Shown here in pieces: positions 50,953 through 61,661 of a stretch of 64,000 bases of DNA. The position numbers and the translations under genes were made by a program. The DNA is taken from contig CM072806.1 of the NCBI GenBank assembly GCA_037013495.1, positions 1-64,000 of the forward strand, read 5' to 3'. The notes beneath the pieces are model-generated. The model did not search any database. It saw only the letters and a list, made by a program, of their open reading frames with translations, and was not told the DNA's origin. The stretch's first letter is position 1, and the number at the start of each line of letters is the position of its first letter. The stretch comes from Hippophae tibetana. Taxonomy: Eukaryota > Streptophyta > Magnoliopsida > Rosales > Elaeagnaceae.

Positions 50953-51170
50953 GGATCTTGTTAGTTTGAACAATTGTATGATACAAAACTAGTTATGCAG
51001 GTTAAATGTTTTGGCTGTTTTGGCACCATGAATGGTTTGGGAAATTACTGTTATGTGAATGCGGATTTTGTTAGTTTGAACAATTGTATGATACAAAACT
51101 AGTTATGCAGGTTAATGTTTGGCTGTTTTGGCACCATGAATGGTTTAGGAAATTACTGTTATGTGAATGC
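50953..51170. repeat. 110-bp tandem duplication downstream of the SR gene
   Basis: Two copies, 50953-51062 and 51063-51170, starting GGAT(C/T)TTGTTAG. They differ by only a few bases, so the duplication is recent. It may lie in or just after the 3' UTR. Confidence 0.93.
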
Positions 51171-52439
51171 TAGTGTGCTAGTAGTTTATTTTTTACCTAT
51201 TAAATACCCTTGTTCATTCATTTTCATTTGATATTGGATTAGTTTAATAGTAATGTTAGTCTTAAATTTGTAATCATATGATGTGACATGCTATATAATA
51301 TAATACAGGATGGATGTTTATTCAAGTTCGTTATTTTAATAAAAATATAAATTAGATTTGTATTTATTAAGTGAGATAATATTATTAGTCTATTATTCAT
51401 ATGAAATATATTTTTATGATTTTTTTATAAATGGAATAGATTTATATTGTATTAAAGTATATATATATATTTTGGGAGGTGGTGGATTTTTATCACTTTT
51501 TTTCCTGTATTCAGTGATACATAGCACTTTCAACAGGCCGTAATCTAATTGTTGGTACATAAGAGTTATTGACTGATGCTTGATTGGATTTTAGTGAAAT
51601 AACTAGAGCAAATTTTTACACTTGAATAGAAAACAACAGAATAAGAGTATGTTTCAGAGCCAACATGAATATTGTGATCCAAGAGTTTCTTTTCGTTGCC
51701 TAGGATAATTTAAGGGTACCACTTAAGTTAAAGAACCAAACTTGTCAGACACTACGTTTGAAACTTTAGAATGGAAGAAACTGAAACCTTCTCTATATTT
51801 TATGTTAAATTATATAATATTATTAACATTTATTCAAATCTTGTCGAGAAAATTGAGGAATTTATGTTGGTTAAGAAAATCCTTTATTTGTTATCAGATT
51901 GTTTTCATACTATTGATGAAAGTAGGAATGTAGACACCATCAAAATAAAGTAACTTTATTACTCATTTTAAACTTTTGAAGCTTTTAAACTCTTAAAAAG
52001 AACAAAATATGTCGTTTTTAAAATCACCATAACTGATAATAGTTACAATGACTAATGAAAATGATGAAGAATCAAAACTCTTCATCAAAAGACCTGAGAA
52101 AATATTCACCTAGATTAACTCAGTCTACTTGGCAACCAAACCATTTCAAGAATCAAAAATTAAGAAAAACTCAAACATATGAGTTTATAAAGTAAGAAAA
52201 TTAAACCCATTAATTAGACCATAATATTTTGATTGTAATAGGATTGATTATTTTGTAGTGTGAGAAAGTGACAACGACAATTCAAATAAATAAAAAACAA
52301 TGATGTCAACTATTTGGTATTTGATGTAACTATTGATGCACTCCAACAAGTATAATGTTTATTGTCTTAATGAACTATTATAGATTTAGTAGGTTTCAAG
52401 AGACAAAAACATAGGTTATTAGTTGAAGTGATCATATTA
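51171..52439. other. AT-rich intergenic DNA
   Basis: Several short open frames occur but none has coding character, splice signals or a recognisable domain. The tract includes a TA-rich run near 51460. Confidence 0.6.
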
Positions 52440-53195
52440 AATGATAAAGTTAAATGACATGAAATTAATTCCTCCATTGTAGAAAAAGAAAAAAATTGAG
52501 TTTTCTAAACTTGTTGATGTTTTGAATTAAAGTCTTGTAGATCTTAAACAAAAAAACAAGAATATTATGTATAAACTTCAAAAATCAATGGAAGCCATAA
52601 ATAAGTTGACTATTAGAAATAAAAGGTTAAACAAAGTTCTTGACAATGGAAAACATTTTGTAGATAAGATATGGCTAGGCTATGTAGATGAGCACTTTAC
52701 GTCATTATCTTTAAAAATAACTTAGGTTGTAAAATCTTCTAACCCTTCTTCAAAAATCATATTTGTAAACTGTTATTAATTATGTACAAAGAATCATTAC
52801 ATCTATAATAGAAAAAAATTGTTAAGTTTATGCATGTTTATCATCACTGTGGTAGGAAATGTCATATTAAGTTCAAATATAGATTTTTGTTGACGGGTGT
52901 CCATGTTAATAACTATTTCCATGCTTCTAATCATATGACTCATTATTATCATATATCTATGCATAGTATGTCTAATAATTATACTATAAACCATGAGGTT
53001 GTTGGTTCAAAGAGGTATATGAAATTCAATACATTTGATTCTAACTCTTATCATCATCCTAGCATGTATATTACATCTTCATTTAAGATGAATGTGAAAT
53101 TTAAAGGTAATTTCAAAAATATGCAAATGATAACTAAAGTAGTTGATTTCTATCACAAAGATATAAAAAATAAAAATTTAAAAAGTTTGAGTTAG
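52440..53195 (+). pseudogene. Ty1/copia gag relic with zinc knuckle
   Basis: Conceptual + strand reading shows a Lys-rich coiled-coil-like stretch, a 'KIWLGYVDE' block near 52670, and a degraded zinc knuckle 'YHHCGRKCHIKFKY' near 52840-52880, where the His/Gly and Cys positions are partly replaced. The order resembles gag of TNT1/Tork-type copia elements, where a 'TGLGY' phrase precedes the knuckle. The open frame 52830-53195 covers the knuckle and the linker behind it. No LTR or pol was found nearby. Confidence 0.6.
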
Positions 53196-53238
53196 GGAAG
53201 ATTGTCTCTTTTCGATCACCTGATCATTTTATTTAGGT

Positions 53239-53645
53239 ACTTTTGTTTGAGTGATTAATAAACCCTAGGTGAGCATCATTAGTATTTTTTTATTGATTAT
53301 TTTTAATTTTAATATAAAAAAGTGTGTACATTTATTCTAATATTGAAATGGACTTGACATACTACTTTCACGTACAAAGTTTCCTTATTTTAATTGAATT
53401 TTCATTGTGTAATTGATTATTTTGATTTATGCATTTACATACATACTTTTGTTTTGAGTAATTAATAAACCTTAGATGAGCATCTTTAGTAGTTTTTTAT
53501 TGATATTTCTTTGTTTTAACAATAAAATGGATTGTATATACTACTTTCACTTACAAACTTCCCTTATTCTAATTTACTTTTTATTATATAACTAAGTATT
53601 TTGACTTGTATATTTACATATTCTTTCACATGTGTTGATCTATAT
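53239..53645. repeat. 206-bp tandem duplication
   Basis: Copies begin at 53239 and 53445 with ACTTTTGTTT and share 'taataaacc', 'gagcatc' and 'ctactttcac' phrases at equal spacing. They are clearly diverged. Confidence 0.85.
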
Positions 53646-54660
53646 TGAAGTTTATAATTACTTTTGTAAGATTTCAAGACTTAAGCTAATCAAACTGTAA
53701 AATTATATTTGAGTTCTATTTTTTTATTTATAAACAAATCTAAAGAGAGACACTAGTTTTGAAGAGCTATCATTGTGATTTGCGTAGTTATCCTAGTGAG
53801 TGAAGAATATTATCTCATAACTAGTGTGAAGGTCATCATATTAGATTTTTGGCTCGTACATGATTTCTTAACAAAAAAATAAAAGTAAAGTAAATAAAAC
53901 AGAAAAACTTTATATGCACAAAAAAAGGGAATAAGAATTTTAACTTCTCTTTGTAGATTTTTTTATTTTGTAAAATTGAGGATTTAATTGTAGTTTTTCA
54001 TTATATATGATACTCTTTCTTTTGAATCCTCCATCATAAATAAATTAATTGAAATACTTTTGAAGTTCAGACATGTATTTTATTTTGGGTGATTTTCAAT
54101 ATGTTACTATATATGTTAATTTATATGTGTGTATTGTTAATATACTATGTATATAATGGATCGTCTAAATTTAAACAAGAATAATTTCTCAATTAAGAAT
54201 TAAGTATTTTGTTAAAGTCATGTTTAAATCAGTCTACTACCTTCATTTGATATATATATATATATTTGTGCACTAATCTAATGAACAATGAGTCATTCAA
54301 GATAAATTGTGTGCCTATCTGTTATTTTTTTCAGTGTATATATGAATGTCAAGGATTGCCAAAAAAATGTTTTATCGGATCATAAGATAGTACTATTACA
54401 TTAATTTATTTTAACTATGTATTATGTAACGAATGAGAGATTTTGGCACACAAATGTGATAAAGAGAGATATTGTAAGGTATATGAATATTATCGATATT
54501 CATGAACAAAACATTTAAATATAAACTAGTTTTTAAGTAAGTTTTATTTCCATTGTTCAAGCTGAAAAAACTTCCAAGCTTCAAGTCAATATGTTTTAGG
54601 TATATACTTCTTCTTATTCACGTTAGACTATATATTATACACTTAGAAACTTTGGTATAT
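53646..54660. other. AT-rich DNA, no gene seen
   Basis: No supported open frame. A short TA dinucleotide run occurs near 54250-54265. Confidence 0.6.
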
Positions 54661-55620
54661 ATACTGATCGATCGATCAAAGTACTAGGGAAATCAATCAA
54701 AGTACTAGGGCAATCAATCAAAGTAGTAGAGCAATCAATCAAAGTAGTAGGGAAATCGATCGAAGGGTTAAATCGACTGATGATCGATCTTGTAATATCT
54801 ATGTCATATCTTATTAATTTTCAAATTAGTGTAGATATATCAAAGTTGGGTTTGATCAATCAAGAATCAATCGTGTTTAATCTACCTGGTCTTAGTTTTA
54901 TTTTAATCATTGTTGGATCGATTAAAAAGAATTTCGATCGATCGATCGACCTCAATAGTTTTATCGATTAAGCCTGGATTAGATTGATCGAGCGGCCAGA
55001 GTTTTAACTTAAAACCTATTTGTGTACTCGATCCAAAGTTTTCTTTTATCATGTTGTCCATATTAATTATTGCTCTAGGATTTGTTTAATAGATAGAATA
55101 TTAATTGGTCTTTAACCTAGTATTAGGGTTTCATTTCTCCTATATAAAGAACCTAATGCTTCTTATTTTAAACAACCACACTTATTCTATGCTTCTAATT
55201 GTTTTGTGTTTTCTTTCTCAAATCATTAAATAAAATCTAGATCATATTTTATTAAACTCGTTCTTAAATAATCTAAAAAATTATATGGTTATGTTTATTT
55301 ATTAATAAGCCTATTTGTTTTATGATATTATGATTTCATGTTCATATAGCTTCTTCTCGATTAAGTTCTTGTATGTTTCGATCAAATAATTTTGTGTATG
55401 ATCATAGTTATTTAATTTAATTATTTAATTTTAAAAAAGCTATATTTATTGAACTTTTGTTTTATTTGTTCGTTCTGTGGTTTGCTAGATGATTTAATTT
55501 AACTGATCTATTCTTGAATCTTCTAACTAAGGTTTTTCATTATTAAATCAACTCTAGGACACACTTTGTATTTGTGCTAATTTTTCAAGTATTTTTTGAA
55601 CGGGTACAATTACTCGTGTG
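54660..55620 (+). mobile_element. Possible retroelement LTR-like segment
   Basis: Contains a good TATA box (CTATATAAAG near 55140), a downstream AATAAAATC poly(A)-like motif near 55228, and GATCGATC-rich sequence upstream. This promoter-plus-poly(A) layout is that of an LTR, but no termini, primer-binding site or second copy was found. Tentative. Confidence 0.25.
54676..54759. repeat. 21-bp minisatellite, 4 copies
   Basis: Four 21-bp units of the type TCAAAGTACTAGGGAAATCAA. They are preceded by GATCGATCGATC (about 54667) and followed by more GATCGATC motifs up to about 54950. Confidence 0.9.
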
Positions 55621-57545
55621 ACTCGAGATATCAAAACATTGGTTTGGATCTATACACCTATCTTATAGAGCGTGAAAAAAGTGACGGTTTATAAGTAGGT
55701 TATAATGGGGACTTTATCTGTAAGGGTAGTTTAAAACCTAATATTTGTAATTTAACATTGATTTTTATAGTGGATGTTCGGTAGGTCAATGGTTTGTCTC
55801 TTAGGTTATTGTTGTGGTCTAATTTGTTTTCACCTATAATATCATTTGTTAAATTTTTATTTATTTACTCTTTATATTAATTACATGTTTGATCGCGTAT
55901 TTTTTTAATTAGATATAATTTAAAAAATTATGTATTTATATTTTTATAGGTTAATTCAATAACTTAAAAATTTAAACCGAAAAAAGATGTAATAATAATT
56001 AGGGGAGCCAATTAAGAATTTCAATTTTCTCCGTACAAAACTTTTCGGATTCATAAGAAAATTAGAGAAAGGAGTGAAGTGAGGAGCTAGAATCAAGACA
56101 AACATTGGGATGAGGAGTGAAGGGGAGAAGAAGAAAAGAAGGCGTATCAGCAAAGTAAGAGATTCATTAAAAGAAATTGCATGCAGAATGTATGTCGTAG
56201 GATTACATCAAAAAAACCATCTGCAAAATTAAAACAAGCCGATATAAGATGAGCTAATCGTTAGGATAGCCAAAAAAAGATTTTGAATTTTTGATACATC
56301 CCCAAAGTGGCTCTTCAGATTCAGAAAATAAAGCTCAGAAGAAATTAAAAAGGAACTGGAATAAAAAAGGATAAGAAATTACAAGAGAATTAAGACAAAC
56401 GATTGAAGATACTCAACTATCTCAAACAATACTCTCAAATTGGTAGGTGCTTAAAGTTGCTACATCGTACATGTCAGTTACTGGATTGTGCACCTGAGAT
56501 AGGTTATAATGAAACTATACTCTTTCACATGTTACATAGAGTGGGCATAGTAAAAAAGAGGGCTTATTTAGAAGTGGGCTTAGTAGAAAAAGAGCACTTA
56601 TTTAGAAGTGGGCTTTTGGGATTTGAATCAATAAGGATTCAAATTTCTCATGGACTTAAACAATAACGTCCTTTTTCTTTATAAATCCACATAACTCTGA
56701 GAAGGAACAGGATCTGGGCCTGTGATTATATCACCTACATTTTTTGTTCTTTCCTCTCTTCTTTCAGCGATCAATCATTTTAATGAATTATAAATACTCC
56801 TAAGCTTGCCAGCAATTTGCTTTTTAAGATGGTCATTGACATGCTAAAGGGTGTTATACTCATATAACTTTATTTTGTTTACGGTATAATATAAACCACG
56901 TTTATCAGAATCTAATTATCTTAATAAAATTATTACCGTGAAGTGGTACGAGAATAAAATTCATTTTTTTTTTATCATTTTAAATCATATATTTGAATTA
57001 TACAAAAATATTTTTTTCATAAAAAAATTATCTTAATAAAATTAAATTAAATCAAAAATTTCTTGCAACGGCTTTTATTTTAATATAAAACTTAATTTTC
57101 AAAATGACTTTCTTTTAAGTAAAAAATAATAATATATTTTAATTATCGGTTTGTTTTCTATTTTAATTATACGATGTTATCTTACTTTAAATATAGAATT
57201 TTATTTTTAATTCTAAAAAAATATTTTTTTACAATGTAATGTAAAAATGAAAATGCATTAAGTAAAAAAACATTAGTTATCTGTTCTAGTTTTTTTTTTC
57301 ATAATTTAAATAACATTTTTTTAGAATATTAAAGGTAAAATCGTACGAATAAATAGAATATATATTAAATGAGTTTTTTTATTCTTCTTAATTTTTAATT
57401 GTCAAAAAATATAATTATTATAGAAAAATAAACTTCTAAAAATAAAATGTTAATCTTTCTGTTTTTTATTCTCTTATATATCTTAATTAATGGTTAAGAT
57501 TTATGAGAGAGTTGGGAGAAAAATTACTCATAATATTTTGTAGCC
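55621..57545. other. AT-rich DNA, no supported gene
   Basis: An 87-codon open frame at 56403-56666 includes a short internal repeat (TTAGAAGTGGGCTT occurring twice near 56568 and 56602), but it has no homology I recognise and no coding signature. The rest is AT-rich with poly-A/T runs. Confidence 0.55.
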
Positions 57546-57865
57546 ACTGATTACATAGTGAGCAAAAACTTTAATCATAACAGCACAATCCAGACCTTCA
57601 AACAACCTACAAACTGAGCTAGCATCATGGTCCAAACATGGTCTTTCATCAGCCAGCAATCAAGCATAGATCTTCATTCACAGATTAAAACTATTACAAA
57701 TACAATACACAACATTGAACAAAAACTTAGAAGAAAAAACAACTAATCTAAAAAGAAATATGGCTGAAGTGTACCCTCTAAATTCAACAACGTTTGCCAC
57801 ACATCTTATTTCCACCTCCATGGAGCATGGTTAACCATAAGACTCCACCATAGCACAATAAATTA
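57546..57865. other. Less AT-rich island of unknown origin
   Basis: This 320-bp stretch stands out from very AT-rich surroundings. On the - strand a short frame ends in a Gly/Cys-rich tail ('GGGNKMCGKRC' then stop, near 57790-57820). It could be the last exon and 3' UTR of a lost gene, but no upstream exon is found. Confidence 0.3.
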
Positions 57866-58239
57866 TATTAGGTATTTCTCAATTAATATTTATTTTTTAT
57901 TAAAATATGTTATGTATATTTAATTTTAATAAAAATATGTTCAAATTATTAAATTTATATTGAGATATCGAGTATTAAAGTTTAAAATTTAAAATCCAGG
58001 TGACCACATTTCTATTTTATCCATATAATTTATTTATAATTTCATAAATAATATACCTTAAATTTTATCTATCAATAAAATAGGTGTGGCATGTGCTATG
58101 ACTTACCTATAAATATATCTATCCATCCACTCTAATTATGGATTAGAGATTATCTAACTTAATGATGAAGAAAACAATCTTAATATTCATGAAAAGCTTT
58201 GATTCTATAGACATAATTCTTAAAAAATGATTTTGACTC

Positions 58240-58606
58240 TGTTAAGTTTCCTTCAGTCTCATATCAACCATGAGTTCGACAACAGTGTTGTTTATAAGTT
58301 TTGGTAACCCCTAACTCAATGAAATCTTATTAGGTTGAGTTAGGTCTGAGTTTCTAACATGGTATCAGAGTTAGGCCTGACTTAATCAGTGACTTAGATT
58401 TAATCCTTAACAGTCTCATCGTGGAGGCTGTTAAGTTTCCTTAAGTCCCACATCGATCAAGAGTTCGACAATAATGCTACTTATAAGTTTGGATTTCCTT
58501 AAGTCCCACATCGATCAAGAGTTCGACAATAATGCTACTTATAAGTTTGGATAATCATTAACTCAATGAAATCTTATTGGGTTAAGTTAGGCTTGAGTTT
58601 TTAAGA
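58240..58606 (+). mobile_element. Complete TRIM (miniature LTR retrotransposon)
   Basis: Left LTR 58240-58359 (120 bp, TGTTAAG...TAACA) is followed directly by a primer-binding site TGGTATCAGAG at 58360-58370. The internal region is only 69 bp (58360-58428) and ends in a short purine tract (GTGGAGG). The right LTR is 58429-58606. It is 178 bp because a 58-bp segment is duplicated in tandem inside it; without that it is also 120 bp. Flanking 5-mers GACTC (58235-58239) and GACTT (58607-58611) are a target-site duplication with one change. It has no coding capacity and would depend on proteins supplied by another element. Confidence 0.93.
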
Positions 58607-58989
58607 GACTTAAAGTGATAAACTAATATAAGTATACGTGGTAGAACAAAATGATTTTGTATGATTTATTTTTATTAAAATGAAAAAAAAGTAATAAGTG
58701 AAGATAAAAAAGACTAATATTAACATAGGAGATAAAATAAGTTATATCTAAGATTTGACTAGAGATGGTTCTCCAAAAATTGTAAAATATATGAAAAATA
58801 TGATAAAAATAAGAAGTATTATATGAGGGGATTATTATCACAAATACTCCTGAGGTTTTGCATTTATTCAAAATTATCCTTAAGTTTTATTTAATATCAA
58901 AAATGTCCATGAACGATATCAGCGTTATATCTCTATTTAACATTAGAGGTAAAATGGTAATCTCACCCTATACATATATCACACCCACG

Positions 58990-59945
58990 GGATAAAAAAT
59001 CAAAAATATCCCTGAGATTTTCAGTATCTTCAGAAATACCCTTAACGTTTAAAAAAACTACAATACCCCTCAAGTTTAAGATATTTTCAAAAATGTCTTT
59101 ATTATTTAAAAGAAGTATAAAAAAACCATGAAAAATCACATTAATATCTGAAAAATTCTTTTCTATCCCTACCTATATAGTTTTTTTAATATTATCGTTA
59201 AGAATATTATCGCAAATACCCTTGAGGTTTTACTTTTCTTCAAAAATACCTCTGTTATAATAATTAATTTAACTTTATCAAAAATACCTCTACTATAATA
59301 ATTAATTTAACTTCATCAAAAACACTCATACTACAATAATTAATTTAACTTCATCAAAAATTCCTCTGCTATAATATTTAATTTATTTTCATCAAAAATA
59401 CCCCTACTTCTCAATAACACGATATAAAATATTTTCCAAAAATATTTAACTTGATATTGTGTGCTTTATTAACTTAATTTATCTTCAGGGGTATTTTTGA
59501 AAAATATTTTATATCGTGTTATTGAGAAATAGGGGTATTTTTGATGAAGATAAATTAAATATTGTAGCAGCAGAATTTTTGATGAAGTTAAATTAATTAT
59601 TATAGCAGAGATATTTTTGATGAAGTTAAATTAATTATTATAATAAGGGTATTTCTGATAAAGTTAAATTAATTATTATATCAGGGATATTTTTGAAGAA
59701 AAACAAAATCTCAAAGATATTTGCGATAATATTCTCAACAATAATATTCAAAAAACTATATAGATAGGGGTAGAAAAAACTTTTCAGATATTGATGTGAT
59801 TTTTCACGACTTTTTTATATTTCTGTTAAATAATAAGTATATTTTTGAATATATCTTAAAACTCAAGGGTATTATAATTTTTATTTTAAACGTTAAGAAT
59901 ATTTTTGAAAATATTGAAAATCTTGGGAGTATTTTTAATTTTTTT
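58990..59945. mobile_element. Foldback element with arms of about 460 bp
   Basis: Two inverted arms, about 58990-59444 and 59492-59945, surround a spacer of about 47 bp. The inner 36 bp (59409-59444 against 59492-59527) pair with one mismatch; pairing weakens outward but remains clear by phrases such as the CTATATAG(G)TAGGG region and 'attatcgcaaat' against 'atttgcgataat'. Within each arm, TTCATCAAAAATACC-type units recur every 40-45 bp. This is a snap-back or foldback MITE layout. No transposase is encoded. Confidence 0.88.
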
Positions 59946-61342
59946 AAAGTATATGAGATATTAACTAATTTTATAATCTTATTCACTTTAATACTTCAAA
60001 TTCAAAGGTATCATTAATCTATTAGAACTCCTCAGATACAATTTCAAATAACTAAATAGTAAAGAGTAACATTTAAAACAATAATCCAAAATTCAAAAAC
60101 ATATAAACGTGTACCATTACAAAAATATTCAATATAAATTTTTAGCATTACAAATATTTGAAAAATAAAACATACATTTAACCATATTTAATTTGATTAA
60201 ACTAAGTGTACATTTGAAAAACTTAAAACTTGAATCATAGATGTAAATAATTTTTTTATGTTTTAAGAATCACATCAACTTACGTTAACCTATAAAATTA
60301 AAAAATAGGTTTGGATTAGTTTTAATTAGATTTGGTTTACTATATCCCTACAAAAACTAATAGCGGTCTTTTTTTCTCAATCAATTAGTTTAAAACTGTA
60401 ATTTATCTTATTCTTTTTTTGTGTTTTCAAATGGATACAGCTTCTCTTGCCAAATAAATAAATAATAATAATAATAATTGGCTAGAGCCCCTTTACAATC
60501 AGTATCAGGCGATTAGCTATTCAATCAAAAGTTTAAATGTGACATCTTCTTTTAATCTTTTCAAAACTTCATCATCTAAGAAAACGCAATGAGTATGATT
60601 GAACTTGTTACTTAAAGCGTAAGAGAAGTTTTATGACTAAAACCCAGCTAGGCTTTGCATATCACAAGACGAAGTCATAACCAAAATTTATAATACAAAA
60701 CAGAAATGTGGAAAATGTTTGAAATGGAACTGAAACACAGAGCACTGAACCTTTCAAGCCTCAACTCAGAGGATGTTTCCTTTTGTCTTTTATTGCGTGG
60801 AATTGACATGGACTGTCCAACGGTGTAAATGCACAAAGGCAATGACAGATCTTCACTCTGATTCCAGGAGATTTAATCTGTACCCATAATTCATATATTT
60901 AATTTTAATTATACTAATAATTTAAAATTAAAATTTCTTTGGATATTTCAACATGTAATTACGCACATAAACTCAAAATAAATGGTAAACTATCTTTAGA
61001 AATGTTTCTCATCAATGAATCAACTTTAACATAAATTTTATTAGATATTAATTTAAGATCTTTTAAGCTTTTTTCAGAAAGCCAAATATCCTCCTATGGT
61101 TTTTCTCGTAAAACATCATCGTCAACATGATCCGTTCATTTAGGATTCTTTTATACTCTCTCAACTTTCATGATTTCGTTTCGAATTAAGATTAAATAGC
61201 AAAAAATAAAAAATAAAATATATTGGTAATAGTTAAATGAAATTATTTTTATTACTTCGTCGTTTTGAAAACAAATTTAACTTCACTTTTGGTTAATGTG
61301 TATGACATATATAAAATTCTTAATTAAAACTTAATTTGAATT
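59946..61342. other. AT-rich DNA, no gene seen
   Basis: No supported open frame. A less AT-rich part at about 60480-60880 has the look of an untranslated exon or 3' UTR but no coding evidence. A short AAT repeat occurs near 60455-60477. Confidence 0.55.
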
Positions 61343-61654
61343 TGTAGAAAAAACAAGAAATAACTCTACACAAAAGAGTTCTCTAGTTTGTATTATTTTC
61401 TTTATGTTTTCATTACAATTGTATAGCTATTTATAAGGAAATTTTATTCCTTCAATTACTCTTTAAATTAAGCATTCCTTGATTTACTCCTTGAATTAAG
61501 GATTCCTTGTTTTACTCCTTGAATTAAGGATTCCTTGTTTTACTCCTTGAATTAAGGATTCCTTGTTTTACTCCTTGAATTAAGGATTCCTTGTTTTACT
61601 CCTTGAATTAAGGTCCTTGTGTTTATTCTTTGAATTAAGAACTAATATCCAATA
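61343..61654 (-). repeat. 3' LTR of copia element 3
   Basis: About 312 bp, starting TATTGG on the - strand (TG expected, probably mutated) and ending CTACA. It has a TATA-like TTATAAATAG on the - strand near 61425-61435 and contains the 28-bp minisatellite at 61485-61620. Confidence 0.7.
61485..61620. repeat. 28-bp minisatellite inside the LTR, about 5 copies
   Basis: TACTCCTTGAATTAAGGATTCCTTGTTT-type units begin at 61485, 61513, 61541, 61569 and 61597, with degenerate partial units on both sides (about 61450 and 61630). Each unit contains the inverted pair CCTTGAATTAAGG. Confidence 0.95.
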
Positions 61655-61661
61655 CTCCCCC

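Noticed and set aside
54660-55620. Second TRIM or solo LTR with defined ends
   Set aside because: A TATA box and poly(A)-like motif are present, but no TG...CA ends or target-site duplication were found, so only a low-confidence feature was kept.
56403-56666. 87-codon open frame with a small internal repeat
   Set aside because: No recognisable domain, coding bias or upstream promoter. Considered chance in a less AT-rich patch.
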